A DNA stretch of 64,000 nucleotides, from NCBI GenBank assembly GCA_965219565.1, contig OZ244780.1, positions 2,790,001 to 2,854,000 on the forward strand. Reading direction: 5' to 3'. Below, piece after piece: positions 1 to 8,776 of the stretch. The position numbers and the translations under genes were made by a program. The DNA is from DAOUJI01 sp965219565. Its GTDB lineage: Bacteria > Chloroflexota > Dehalococcoidia > Lucifugimonadales > JAGWBF01. A model generated the notes under the pieces. The model was not told the DNA's origin. It worked only from the letters and a program-made list of their open reading frames with translations, and searched no databases. Position 1 is the stretch's first letter; the number at the start of each line of letters is the position of its first letter.

Positions 1-857
1 ACACCTTCCAGGACATACGCACGGAGGCCGTTCAGGAAATAGAGCGGTTCGGCATCATCGTCGAGAAACACCACCACGAGGTGGCCACAGCGGGACAGGC
101 CGAGATCGACGTCCGCTTCGACAGCCTGACCAAAATGGCGGACACCGTCACGATACTCAAGTACGTGGTCAAGAACGTTGCACATAGGTACGGCAAGGTG
201 GCGACCTTCATGCCCAAGCCTCTTTTCGGCGACAACGGCACAGGAATGCACACCCACCAGAGTCTTTGGAGGGAAGGGCAGAACCTCTTCTACGACGCCA
301 ACGGCTACGCCATGCTCAGCGCCACCTGCCGCCATTACATCGGCGGCCTGCTCCAGCACGCCCCGGCTCTGCTGGCCTTCATAGCTCCGACCACCAACAG
401 CTACAAGCGGCTGGTGCCAGGTTTCGAGGCTCCCGTGAACCTGGTCTACTCCGTGCGGAACCGCTCGGCGTGCATCCGCATCCCGACCTACTCTGCCAGT
501 CCGGCAGCCCGGAGGCTGGAGTTCCGCGCTCCCGACCCCGCCTGCAACCCATATGTCGCGTTCTCGGCTATGCTGATGGCGGGGATCGACGGAGTCATAA
601 ACGAAATAGAGCCGCCCGACCCCGTGGACCAGAACTTGTATGAGTTGCCGCCCGAAGAGCTTGCCAAGATACGGCAGGTGCCCGGCTCTTTGGACGAGGC
701 CCTGGCATCGCTGGAGAACGACTACGAGTTCCTGTTGCGGGGCGGCGTGTTCACCGAGGACCTGATTGAAACCTGGTTGGACTACAAGAAGGGCGACCTG
801 GACAACATCAGGCTACGGCCCCACCCGTATGAGTTCTTCATGTACTTCGACGCCTAG
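1..857 (+). CDS. glnA: Glutamine synthetase, class I-beta type (C-terminal part, cut by window edge)
   Basis: The reading frame is open from base 3, so this is the C-terminal ~284 residues of a larger protein whose start lies outside the window. Seen: the HHHEVATAGQ block, the NGTGMHTHQS block that binds ATP/glutamate, and RAPDPACNPY, all typical of class I glutamine synthetase, which makes glutamine from glutamate, ammonia and ATP in the cytoplasm. Near the end it has QNLYELPPEE, the loop whose Tyr is adenylylated in the E. coli type, and an ending like the E. coli enzyme. That marks it as class I-beta. It stands directly upstream of a second, different glutamine synthetase, 169 bp away and on the same strand. 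Whether Tyr is modified here is unknown, since no glnE or glnB is in view. Confidence 0.95.
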   Translation, partial: TFQDIRTEAVQEIERFGIIVEKHHHEVATAGQAEIDVRFDSLTKMADTVTILKYVVKNVAHRYGKVATFMPKPLFGDNGTGMHTHQSLWREGQNLFYDANGYAMLSATCRHYIGGLLQHAPALLAFIAPTTNSYKRLVPGFEAPVNLVYSVRNRSACIRIPTYSASPAARRLEFRAPDPACNPYVAFSAMLMAGIDGVINEIEPPDPVDQNLYELPPEELAKIRQVPGSLDEALASLENDYEFLLRGGVFTEDLIETWLDYKKGDLDNIRLRPHPYEFFMYFDA

Positions 858-907
858 CCCGACTCGGCGTCCAAATTGACACGACCTGCGCCAGTCAATA
901 GAATCGT

Positions 908-948
908 TGCGGCAGGCCCTACGGGGTCCTAATCCCAAGCCTGCCGCA
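908..948 (+). terminator. Hairpin between the two glutamine synthetase genes
   Basis: TGCGGCAGGC (908-917) pairs with GCCTGCCGCA (939-948), a perfect 10-bp stem, followed by CTTTAT. It probably ends transcription of the upstream gene or attenuates read-through into the second one. The T-run is short, so it is not a textbook terminator. Confidence 0.5.
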
Positions 949-1026
949 CTTTATCCCTGGCGACGGCCAATCCTCGATACGTAACCCAATATTCCCCAAT
1001 CGGAGACCTCTACCGGAGAATCGGTT

Positions 1027-2364
1027 ATGACTTGGGCCGAAGATGAAGCGAAAGAGTTTGTCCTCAGGACTGCGCGGGAGAACGACGTAAAGTTCATCCG
1101 GCTCTGGTTCTGCGACATCCTGGGCGCCCTTAAGGGTTTCGCCATCACCGTGGAGGAGTTGGAGGACGCGCTGGAGCAAGGCGTTGCGTTCGACGGCTCG
1201 TCCATCGAGGGTTTCGTTCGCATAGACGAAAGCGACATGGTGGCCCGACCCGACCCAACCACGTTCCGCATACTCAGTTGGCGGCCCCGTCAGAACTCGG
1301 TGGCGAGGATGTTCTGCGACATACACAAGCCCACTGGGGATCCGTTCGAGGGAGACCCAAGATTCGTCCTTAAGAGGAACGTGAGGAAGGCATCCAACCT
1401 CGGGTTCACTTACTACGTTGGCCCGGAGTTCGAATACTTCTATCTCACGGGAACCGAAGACCCCAAGGCCATCGACAAAGGCGGCTATTTCGACCAATTG
1501 TCAATGGAACTGGGAACTGACCTGCGGCGCGAGACGGTCCTGACATTGGCCGAAATGGGAATTCCGGTCAAGTATTCCCACCACGAAGCGGCCCCGGGGC
1601 AGCATGAAATCGACCTTCAGTACACCGACGCCATCACTATGGCGGACAACGTCACCACCAGCAAGCTGGTCATTAAAGAGGTGGCCTCCCAGAACAATGT
1701 CTACGCCACCTTCATGCCGAAGCCGCTGCCAGGGGTGAACGGTTCGGGAATGCACGTACACCAGTCCCTTTTCCAGGGGGACTCCAACTCATTCTTCGAC
1801 CAGAACAACCCAGGGGAGCTGTCCCAAATCGGCCGTCTCTACACAGCCGGCCTGCTGCGCCACGCACCGGAAATCACTCTGGTTACCAACCAGTGGGTGA
1901 ACTCTTACAAGAGGTTGACGCCGGGCCACGAGGCGCCCATGTACATATCGTGGGCGATGAAGAACCGTTCCGACCTGATACGCGTCCCCTCCTACAGACC
2001 TGGACGCCAGGACTCGGTGCACATCGAGTACCGTGCGCCCGACCCGGCGTGCAACCCCTACCTTGCCTTCAGCGTAATGCTGGCCGCCGGCCTCAAAGGA
2101 ATCGAAAACGAATACGAAGTTCCCCCGCCCACCGAGGAGAACGTATTCGACATGTCCGAGGAGACCAGAGCCGCTCGGGGGATAGCCGCTCTGCCGGGCA
2201 GCCTGCATGAGGCCATCAAGCTAGCCGAGAACAGCGAACTGCTCCAGGAGACTCTGGGAGACCACGTATTCAGGGTTTTCCTGGAGAACAAGAAGCTGGA
2301 GTGGAACGAATTCCGCACTCAAATCACCGACTACGAGATCAAGCGGTACCTGCCACAGCTTTAA
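1027..2364 (+). CDS. glnA: Glutamine synthetase, class I-alpha type
   Basis: Full-length 445-residue type I glutamine synthetase. N-terminal beta-grasp (about residues 15-105) contains FDGSSIEGF; the catalytic domain shows the HHEAAPGQHEIDL block, NGSGMHVHQS and RAPDPACNPYLAF. The loop that carries the adenylylated Tyr in class I-beta enzymes reads ENVFDMSEE here, so the Tyr is Phe. The protein ends in the YEIKRYLPQL style of B. subtilis-like I-alpha enzymes, which are regulated by feedback and protein partners instead of adenylylation. It therefore differs in control from the gene just upstream. The ATG at 1027 is the first in frame and follows GGTT without a strong Shine-Dalgarno. Function is secure; the division of labour between the two enzymes is inference. 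Confidence 0.95.
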   Translation: MTWAEDEAKEFVLRTARENDVKFIRLWFCDILGALKGFAITVEELEDALEQGVAFDGSSIEGFVRIDESDMVARPDPTTFRILSWRPRQNSVARMFCDIHKPTGDPFEGDPRFVLKRNVRKASNLGFTYYVGPEFEYFYLTGTEDPKAIDKGGYFDQLSMELGTDLRRETVLTLAEMGIPVKYSHHEAAPGQHEIDLQYTDAITMADNVTTSKLVIKEVASQNNVYATFMPKPLPGVNGSGMHVHQSLFQGDSNSFFDQNNPGELSQIGRLYTAGLLRHAPEITLVTNQWVNSYKRLTPGHEAPMYISWAMKNRSDLIRVPSYRPGRQDSVHIEYRAPDPACNPYLAFSVMLAAGLKGIENEYEVPPPTEENVFDMSEETRAARGIAALPGSLHEAIKLAENSELLQETLGDHVFRVFLENKKLEWNEFRTQITDYEIKRYLPQL

Positions 2365-2689
2365 CAGGACGTCCTTTGAGACGTCCTCCAGGAATGTCCT
2401 TCTGATCTCGCATCCGATCGGTTGCGCCGGTTAGCAGTCCTCGGTTCTCCCTCATACCTTCGGCCAAGCTCAGGGCAGGCCCAACCTTCTCCCGCCAGAA
2501 GCGAACGGGACGTTTCGGCATATTTCCACGGGAAAGACAGTTTGGAAAATTCCGAATGAAAAGGAAACTTGCGCATTGCAACTAAGCTGTGCTGTAATGC
2601 GCACGCACGCCGCAAAGCGGTGTGGCCTTTAGGCCAGTGTCAGTGCAGGCAGGCGCCTGCAGGATATTACGTGGTCAAGGAGGCTACGC
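2365..2689. other. Gene-free stretch with hairpins
   Basis: No convincing gene. An 8-bp stem AGGACGTC/GACGTCCT (2366-2387) follows the glnA stop and may end transcription. A motif of the form ACCTTCGGCCAAGCTCAGGG (2457-2476) looks like one of the palindromic repeats common in G+C-rich genomes. Near 2645-2661 lies GCAGGCGCCTGC, a short palindrome. The end carries the ribosome-binding site CAAGGAGG for the next gene. Confidence 0.4.
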
Positions 2690-3343
2690 ATGTCTGGAAT
2701 CAATCCGCTGGTATGGAGAGGTCTCGGAGCCCTTGGAGGACTGCTCGCTCTGATAGGGGCGTTGGTCGCGTGGGCCACCGTCGCTGCGTACGACGAATCG
2801 GCCACGGGGATGGACTTTGCAGAGGGAGAGGTCGTTCTTGCCTTCGCCATATTATCCTTAGTGGTGATTGGGTGGCGTCACCTTATCGGCGAGACTCAAG
2901 AGACGGCCCCCTGGCTGGACAAGGCTGCATCGTATCTGGGCATCGCCTCTACTAGCCGAGGATCCCCCCACTGGGCATGGGTTGACAGAGCTGTTTCGTT
3001 GGCGGGAATCGCCATATTGATCGCTGTTATCCTGAAATGGGTCGACTTGAACGGATTAGCCGACGAGTCCGGCGGTGCATTATCCATAGGAGCGGGGATT
3101 TACCTTGGTCTAGTCGGGTCCCTAATGTTGATTGCGTCCGCCGTTCCTAGCATTGTTGAACTCGTCAACACGGCTAGAGGTTCTACCGACGAAGCCAAAA
3201 CTTCCGCTGCGGCCTCGACACCTGAAGCAAGCCAACCTGGGTCCGCAGCCGACGAGATAGACAAGCTGGCTGGCCTCCTGGAGAGAGGCGTACTCACACA
3301 GGAAGAGTTCGATGCCAAGAAGAAAGAGTTGCTTGGTCTCTAA
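2690..3343 (+). CDS. Four-helix membrane protein with C-terminal SHOCT domain
   Basis: 217 residues. Seen: four hydrophobic stretches (about residues 10-32, 45-68, 100-120 and 135-160), a Ser/Ala/Glu-rich linker (about 165-185), and a C-terminal segment IDKLAGLLERGVLTQEEF that is a clear SHOCT motif, a short helical domain often appended to membrane or oligomerising proteins. A good ribosome-binding site, CAAGGAGG, lies just before the ATG. Function is unknown; SHOCT only suggests protein-protein contact at the membrane. It is transcribed alone: the gene before is separated by 325 bp and the next genes are on the other strand. Confidence 0.75.
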   Translation: MSGINPLVWRGLGALGGLLALIGALVAWATVAAYDESATGMDFAEGEVVLAFAILSLVVIGWRHLIGETQETAPWLDKAASYLGIASTSRGSPHWAWVDRAVSLAGIAILIAVILKWVDLNGLADESGGALSIGAGIYLGLVGSLMLIASAVPSIVELVNTARGSTDEAKTSAAASTPEASQPGSAADEIDKLAGLLERGVLTQEEFDAKKKELLGL

Positions 3344-3418
3344 CGACGCACTGGACCGGTGTAAACAGGGTCTAGGATCGGTAGAGAGGGAAGATTCGGA
3401 ATAGTGGGTGGCCTCGGC

Positions 3419-4132
3419 TTACGCCCGCCCGTCTGCCGGGCTGGAGCCGTCGCCGTAGTCCACGACCTGGCCGTCCCGCATTCGGATGATGCGGTCGGTG
3501 CAGCTTCCGACGTAGTCGTCGTGGGTGACTACAACAAAGGTCTGGCCGTTCTGCCGGTTCAGGTCGCGCATCAGTTGAATTATCTCTTCGGCAGTCTCGC
3601 TGTCCAGGTCTCCCGTGGGCTCGTCGGCCCAGATTATGGTCGGCTGGTTCACCAGGGCCCTGGCAATGGTCACGCGTTGACGCTGGCCCCCTGACAACTC
3701 TCCGGGCAGGTGGTGGGCCCTGTCCGAGAGGCCCACGACGTCCAGGATTTCCATGCTGCGGCTCCGCGCCTCGCCAGGCTTGGTCCCTGACACCAGCAGC
3801 GGCATCTCGACATTTTCCACGGCGCTGAGGACGGGAAGAAGGTTGTACAGCTGGAACACGAACCCCATTCGGCGGGCGCGGTAGTCGCTCCGCTCGTCGT
3901 CGGGGAGGCTGTGCAGTTCCGTATTCTCGACCCGTATCTCCCCGGAGTCCACCTCGTCCAGTCCCGAGAGGCAGTTTAGCAGAGTAGTCTTGCCGCATCC
4001 GCTAGGACCCATCACAGCCACCATTTCACCCTGACGGACGTCCAGGTCAACGCCTCTAAGGGCGTGCACCTGGACCGCGCCTGTGCTGTACGTCTTGTTG
4101 ACCCCGCGGGCCCAAATCATAAGGTTGTCCAA
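3419..4132 (-). CDS. ABC transporter ATP-binding protein, LolD/MacB type
   Basis: 237 residues, the usual length for this family. Walker A GPSGCGKT (about 42-49), signature LSGGQRQRV (about 140), Walker B IIWADEPTGDLD (about 160-171) and the H-loop VVTHDD (about 199) are all intact. The sequence resembles the FtsE/LolD/MacB branch, which drives mechanotransmission or extraction of lipoproteins and peptides rather than import. It lies 39 bp downstream of the Fe-S oxidoreductase gene on the same strand. No permease is next to it: after its stop at 3419 comes only the end of the convergent SHOCT gene, so its partner must be elsewhere. Confidence 0.9.
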   Translation of the reverse strand: MDNLMIWARGVNKTYSTGAVQVHALRGVDLDVRQGEMVAVMGPSGCGKTTLLNCLSGLDEVDSGEIRVENTELHSLPDDERSDYRARRMGFVFQLYNLLPVLSAVENVEMPLLVSGTKPGEARSRSMEILDVVGLSDRAHHLPGELSGGQRQRVTIARALVNQPTIIWADEPTGDLDSETAEEIIQLMRDLNRQNGQTFVVVTHDDYVGSCTDRIIRMRDGQVVDYGDGSSPADGRA

Positions 4133-4171
4133 ATCTAACCGCCTGTTAAGTCTGAATTCATAGGTTGTAGG

Positions 4172-6256
4172 CTAAGCGTCGCTGTCCACGTTTGTGCTTT
4201 GTGGCGCCAGGGCTTCGGGCTCCAGGCTGTCAGCCAGAATTTCCAGGAGGTCCTTGGCCTCCTTGTCGCCTTCATGGCCCCTGGCCTGAATGCCTTCAGT
4301 CATCATCTGGAGGCAGAAGGGGCAGGACACCCCCACGGTTTGGGCGCCGGTGCCCAGGAAGTGGTCAGTGCGCATGTGGTTGATGCGCTCGCCCTGGCTC
4401 TCCTCCACCCACATGTGGCCGCCTCCGGCGCCGCAGCAGAAGCCCTGCTCCCGGCGCCTGTCCATCTCCACCAGTGTGACCCCCGGGATGGCCTTGGCGA
4501 TGTTCCTGGGTTGGTCGTAGATGCCGTTGTGGCGTCCCAGGAAGCAGGAGTCGTGATAGGCGACGGTGGTATCTATCATGCGTATGGGCTTGATGCGCCC
4601 CTGGGAAATCAGCTCGTCGACAAACTGGCTGTAGTGCTGGACCTCGAATTCGCCGCCCAGCTGCGGGTATTCGTTCTTGATGCTGTTGAAGCAGTGGGGG
4701 CAGATGGTGACGATCTTCTTGACGTTGTAGCTGTTGAAGGTCTCAATGTTCTGCTGTGCCGTGATTTGGAAGAGGTATTCGTTGCCCATGCGCCTAGCCG
4801 GGTCGCCGGTGCACCGTTCTTCCTCGCCCAGGATGGCAAAGTCCACCTTGGCGGCCTTGAGGGCCTTGACCATAGACCGCGCAACGGCCTGGCTCCGCTG
4901 TTCCAGGGCGGCGGTGCAGCCCACCCAGAAGAGGACCTCTGCATCGGGCTTGTCTGCCAGAGTCGGCACGTCCAGTCCCTGCGCCCAATCGGTGCGGGAG
5001 AACTGGGTCCCCCTCCAAGGGTGGCCGCGTTGTTCGATGCTCAGGAGGGCGTTCATGGCTGTCTCGGGCATCTTGGACTCTTCCAGCACCAGGTTGCGCC
5101 GCATGTCCATGATGGTGGGCACGTGCTCGACGGCCACGGGGCATTCCTCCATGCAGGCTCCGCAGTTGACGCAGTCCCAGACGGCCTCCTCGGTGAGCCG
5201 CAGGTGCCCTATCATGGGAATTTCGGGTTCCTTCCCGGCCTTGACGTCCGGAGCGACCTCAACCAAGTAGTCCTTGATGTCCTCCACGATGTGCATTGGG
5301 GATAGGGTTTTGCCGGTCAGGTGAGCGGGGCAGTTGTTGGTGCAACGGCCGCAGACGGCGCAAGCGTAGCCGTCCAGCAGCTGCTTCCAGGTGAAGTCTT
5401 GGACCCGTCCCGCGCCGAACCGCTCGGCGTTTTCCAGGTCGATAGCCTCAAGGATCCCCCTGGGTTTGAGGGAGTTGAACAGGGCGTTCAGGGGCGCCGC
5501 CACCATATGCATGTGTTTCGAGAAGGGTATATATATCGAAAATCCCAGGATGATGAGCAGGTGGAGCCACCAGGCGAACCCCTGGGCGAAATCGGCGACT
5601 CCGACGCCCATGCCAGCGTTGTGGAAGGCTTGGCCGACGGCCTTGCCGACGATGGCTTCCGCGTGGGCTCCGCCGTCGATTCCCTTGGCCTCCACCTCGG
5701 CCACGTAGAAGGCCTCGGTGAGAATGGTTAGGGTCATGAGCGTGGAAATAAGGGCCACTATGATGACTGCGTCAGGAGCGCGGGTCAGGTCGAAGCTGAG
5801 GCGATGGGGTTTGGCCACCCACCTGCGGAACACAGCCCACAACAGCGAGCTGACGATGATCAATGCGAATATGTCCAGATAGCTGGCGTACACCATGACG
5901 CCGGTTTCGGTGAGCAGCGTCTCGGAGAACGGACGCCAAGCAGCGTCGCCGAATATGAAGATGACGTAGCTGAGCAGGAAGGAGAGGAACCCCCAGAAGA
6001 CGAATACGTGGCCCAACCCGGCCTTGTCCCGGATGGAGAGGCGCTGGAGGACCTTGCTCTGCGCCATGACGATGCCCAGGAACCGCATTATCCTGCGGAC
6101 GGGCTGATCGAACCTGTTGGCGGACTTGCCCAGCATTATGAGACTGATAACCCGGTGGTAGAAGATGGCGTTGGACACGGCCAGGGCTGCCCCCAGCGCC
6201 AAGAAGACTCCTATGCGGATGTCCAGCGAACCGAATATATTCTCCGGAGGGACCAC
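4172..6256 (-). CDS. Membrane Fe-S oxidoreductase, ETF:menaquinone oxidoreductase (EMO)-like
   Basis: 694 residues in three parts. An N-terminal membrane domain of the nitrate-reductase-gamma type has about six hydrophobic helices (about residues 10-260) with His residues suited to heme b. A ferredoxin-like pair of [4Fe-4S] clusters follows: CAVCGRCTNNCP (about 300) and CVNCGACMEECP (about 370). Two CCG domains typical of heterodisulfide reductase D come last, with ERCTGDPARR, TICPHCFN, GFCCGAGGG and VSCPFC. This order matches the HdrD-like proteins proposed to pass electrons from electron-transfer flavoprotein to menaquinone during acyl-CoA oxidation. No etfAB is in the window, so the donor is inferred. 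The start at 6256 (ATG) opens directly into the first helix. Confidence 0.8.
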   Translation of the reverse strand: MVPPENIFGSLDIRIGVFLALGAALAVSNAIFYHRVISLIMLGKSANRFDQPVRRIMRFLGIVMAQSKVLQRLSIRDKAGLGHVFVFWGFLSFLLSYVIFIFGDAAWRPFSETLLTETGVMVYASYLDIFALIIVSSLLWAVFRRWVAKPHRLSFDLTRAPDAVIIVALISTLMTLTILTEAFYVAEVEAKGIDGGAHAEAIVGKAVGQAFHNAGMGVGVADFAQGFAWWLHLLIILGFSIYIPFSKHMHMVAAPLNALFNSLKPRGILEAIDLENAERFGAGRVQDFTWKQLLDGYACAVCGRCTNNCPAHLTGKTLSPMHIVEDIKDYLVEVAPDVKAGKEPEIPMIGHLRLTEEAVWDCVNCGACMEECPVAVEHVPTIMDMRRNLVLEESKMPETAMNALLSIEQRGHPWRGTQFSRTDWAQGLDVPTLADKPDAEVLFWVGCTAALEQRSQAVARSMVKALKAAKVDFAILGEEERCTGDPARRMGNEYLFQITAQQNIETFNSYNVKKIVTICPHCFNSIKNEYPQLGGEFEVQHYSQFVDELISQGRIKPIRMIDTTVAYHDSCFLGRHNGIYDQPRNIAKAIPGVTLVEMDRRREQGFCCGAGGGHMWVEESQGERINHMRTDHFLGTGAQTVGVSCPFCLQMMTEGIQARGHEGDKEAKDLLEILADSLEPEALAPQSTNVDSDA

Positions 6257-6468
6257 GCAACACTCCTTGGCCGCTGCCTTTGGTTGATGGCTGACGGCCG
6301 TCCCAATCTGGGCGCCCTATATTCTACACCCTAGCGCAAACCCCGCATAAGCGGCCTGCGAAAAGCGCCATTGTGCCGCCCTCCGCGCCACGATTGGCGC
6401 AGAGTAGTCCCTAAACCCTGTAAATCCTAATTCGGGCAATCCGAGGAGGGGGCCGCAAGGGTCCTACT

Positions 6469-6909
6469 TCAGACCGGAATCACACGAAGGAAGGGACGCA
6501 TCGTTTCAGTTGTCAGCCCCGCCAGTCCGGCGTCGAAGGTGGCAAGCTGCCCGTCGCGTTGCATTGCGGCAGCTAGCAAGACAGCGTCAGTAATCTGACG
6601 GTATCCCTGAATGCGGCCGGCAATCTCTTCCGGCAGTTCAACCATGGACAGGTCGAGGGGCCAGAACGAGTGCGCCCCCAGACGCCTGAGGTTTACAAGC
6701 AGTGCGATGGCGTCCCGAGGGGTTACTGTGTGCCGAACCACCGACGGATTGCAAGATACACGGACGAATCCCCCTTCCGTCAAAGGACAGGTCGCCCAAC
6801 CTTCATCCTGCTGCTCCATGAACCATGACCGGGCCGCGTTGTGATGCACGTGGTTGGGCCAAGCGAGAGCTATGAGTACGTTGACGTCCAGGAGCGCAGT
6901 CACGGCCAC
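6469..6909 (-). CDS. vapC: PIN-domain toxin, VapC family
   Basis: 146 residues, a normal VapC length. It begins MAVTALLDVNVLIAL with the first catalytic Asp, has a conserved acidic/Thr centre (CPLTEGGFVRV), and near the end TDAVLLAAAMQRDGQLATFD with the C-terminal acidic residues of a Mg-dependent PIN ribonuclease. Its start overlaps the end of the antitoxin gene by 10 bp, the usual arrangement for translational coupling. Target RNA is unknown. It may be a chromosomal addiction or stress module. Confidence 0.85.
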   Translation of the reverse strand: MAVTALLDVNVLIALAWPNHVHHNAARSWFMEQQDEGWATCPLTEGGFVRVSCNPSVVRHTVTPRDAIALLVNLRRLGAHSFWPLDLSMVELPEEIAGRIQGYRQITDAVLLAAAMQRDGQLATFDAGLAGLTTETMRPFLRVIPV

Positions 6910-7124
6910 TCGCTAAGGGCCCGAAATACGTCCTCGCTGGTGATGGGCTCGGCGTCGGGGGTTACCGGGAAAACAGTTGCTCCGTCATCCCGGGTCGCGG
7001 TTGTTCCTTTGAAACCGCGTCTCGCAAGCTCAGACAAAGCGGATCCCAGGCTGACACCGTTGCGCTCCGCCAGCGCACGAGCAACCGCCAACACGTCATC
7101 GTCAATTGTCACAGTTGTTCGCAT
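6900..7124 (-). CDS. vapB: Ribbon-helix-helix antitoxin, VapB type
   Basis: 74 residues. The N-terminus MRTTVTIDDDVLAVARALAE is a ribbon-helix-helix DNA-binding fold, and the C-terminal half (about 45-74) is the extended tail that would wrap the toxin. It precedes and overlaps the PIN toxin gene by 10 bp, so the two are co-translated. It probably represses its own promoter in the 7125-7190 gap. Confidence 0.8.
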   Translation of the reverse strand: MRTTVTIDDDVLAVARALAERNGVSLGSALSELARRGFKGTTATRDDGATVFPVTPDAEPITSEDVFRALSEWP

Positions 7125-7197
7125 AACAGCATCATCACATCACAGCGCCGCTTTGTCAACTCGTCGCCAGCCACAGACGTAAGGGTCCCACGATTTA

Positions 7198-7226
7198 TTG
7201 ATAACGGACTAGGCCCATCGTATAAT
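7198..7226 (+). promoter_or_regulatory. Sigma-70 type promoter of pdxST
   Basis: TTGATA (7198-7203), 17-bp spacer, perfect TATAAT (7221-7226), 36 bp ahead of the pdxS start codon. Confidence 0.75.
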
Positions 7227-7261
7227 TGGATTGTCAAAGGAACAGGGAGGTCTAGAGCCAG

Positions 7262-8149
7262 ATGCAAGAGACGGGGACTTGGAAAGTCAAGGCTGGGCTG
7301 GCCCAGATGCTCAAGGGCGGAGTCATCATGGACGTGGTCAACGCCGAGCAGGCGGTGATTGCGGCGGAAGCAGGGGCTTGCGCCGTCATGGCCTTGGAGC
7401 GAGTCCCCGCGGACATACGCGCCGCCGGCGGGGTGGCCCGCATGGCCGACCCCACCAAGATTAAAGAAATAATGGCTGCAGTCAGCGTCCCCGTCATGGC
7501 CAAATGCCGGATCGGTCACTTCGTTGAGGCCCAAGTCCTGGAAGCCATGGGCGTGGACTACATCGACGAATCGGAAGTCCTCACGGTGGCCGACGAGGAC
7601 AACCACGTGTGGAAGGCCGATTTCAAGGTGCCCTTCGTATGCGGCTGCCGCAACCTGGGCGAGGCGCTCCGCCGTATAAAAGAAGGCGCTGCCATGATTC
7701 GGACCAAGGGTGAGGCCGGAACCGGAGACGTGGTGGAAGCTGTCCGCCACATGCGCGCGGTGATGGGAACCATACGCCGCATACAGAACCTGCCAGACGA
7801 CGAATTGCCCACCGAGGCCAAGAACATGGGCGTGGACCTGGATCTGCTAAAAGAAACCAAGGAGCAGGGAAGGCTGCCGGTGGTAAACTTTGCCGCTGGC
7901 GGAGTTGCCACCCCGGCCGACGCCGCTCTCATGATGCAGTTGGGAGCCGACGGGGTATTCGTCGGATCAGGGATATTCAAGTCCAGCGACCCTGAGAAGC
8001 GGGCCAGGGCCGTAGTGCAGGCGGTCACTCATTACAACAACCCGCATATCATCGCGGAGGTTTCCCAAGACCTCGGTGAGCCTATGGTCGGCATCGGCGC
8101 CCGTACGCTGAAGGAGGAAGACCTTCTTGCTCCGCGGGGGAACCTATAG
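7262..8149 (+). CDS. pdxS: Pyridoxal 5'-phosphate synthase, PdxS subunit
   Basis: 295 residues, the usual size. Together with PdxT it makes pyridoxal phosphate from ribose 5-phosphate, glyceraldehyde 3-phosphate and ammonia (DXP-independent route). Seen: GGVIMDVVNAEQA near the N-terminus, the catalytic Lys region VMAKCRIGHF (about 80) and GADGVFVGSGIF near residue 225-236 in the phosphate-binding part of the TIM barrel. The first ATG at 7262 follows GGGAGGTCTAG. The gene is followed 45 bp later by pdxT, and both are driven by the promoter at 7198. Confidence 0.97.
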   Translation: MQETGTWKVKAGLAQMLKGGVIMDVVNAEQAVIAAEAGACAVMALERVPADIRAAGGVARMADPTKIKEIMAAVSVPVMAKCRIGHFVEAQVLEAMGVDYIDESEVLTVADEDNHVWKADFKVPFVCGCRNLGEALRRIKEGAAMIRTKGEAGTGDVVEAVRHMRAVMGTIRRIQNLPDDELPTEAKNMGVDLDLLKETKEQGRLPVVNFAAGGVATPADAALMMQLGADGVFVGSGIFKSSDPEKRARAVVQAVTHYNNPHIIAEVSQDLGEPMVGIGARTLKEEDLLAPRGNL

Positions 8150-8194
8150 GGCCGCGATGTACCGCCCGAACCATACGAGGCGCCAAGAAAGAAG

Positions 8195-8770
8195 TTGAGA
8201 GTAGGCGTCCTGGCTGTACAAGGAGATTTCGCCGAGCACGTGGCAGCCATAAGGGGTTTGAGCCATGACGCTGTGGAGGTGCGGCTTCCCGACGACCTCC
8301 AGGAGTTGGACGGCCTCATAATGCCCGGAGGCGAGAGCACAACCTTCAGCCGTCTGATGGACTTGTACCAGCTCAAGGCGCCGATCGCGAATCTGGCCAG
8401 CGACGGAATGCGCCTGTGGGGAACGTGCGCGGGCATGATTATGATGGCCAGGGAGCTCACCGAGCCCGACCCAGTTCCCATGGGATTGATGGACATCGGA
8501 CTGACCCGCAACGGCTACGGACGCCAGGTCGACAGCTTCGAAGAGGACCTGGACGTTCCGGTCCTAGGACCGGAAACTTTCCATGCCATATTCATCCGCG
8601 CTCCCGTAATATCGACCGTGGGCTACGGCGTGGACGTATTGGCACGCCTGTCCGACGGGAGTCCGGTGGCGGTGCGTCAGGGCTCCATGTTGGGGACCGC
8701 TTTTCATCCCGAACTCACCGGAGACCGCAGGTTTCACGAGTATTTTCTAAGCGATGATTTTCGCTCTTGA
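8195..8770 (+). CDS. pdxT: Pyridoxal 5'-phosphate synthase, glutaminase subunit PdxT
   Basis: 191 residues, normal length. It releases ammonia from glutamine and channels it to PdxS. Seen: the oxyanion motif PGGEST (about 46-51), the nucleophile Cys in WGTCAGM (about 78), and the catalytic His and Glu in AFHPELTGD (about 168-176). The start is the TTG at 8195, because MRVGVLAVQGDF matches the family N-terminus and no ATG lies upstream in frame; a purine-rich stretch AAGAAAGAAG precedes it. It is followed after 6 bp by the next gene. Confidence 0.96.
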   Translation: MRVGVLAVQGDFAEHVAAIRGLSHDAVEVRLPDDLQELDGLIMPGGESTTFSRLMDLYQLKAPIANLASDGMRLWGTCAGMIMMARELTEPDPVPMGLMDIGLTRNGYGRQVDSFEEDLDVPVLGPETFHAIFIRAPVISTVGYGVDVLARLSDGSPVAVRQGSMLGTAFHPELTGDRRFHEYFLSDDFRS

Positions 8771-8776
8771 GGTGAA

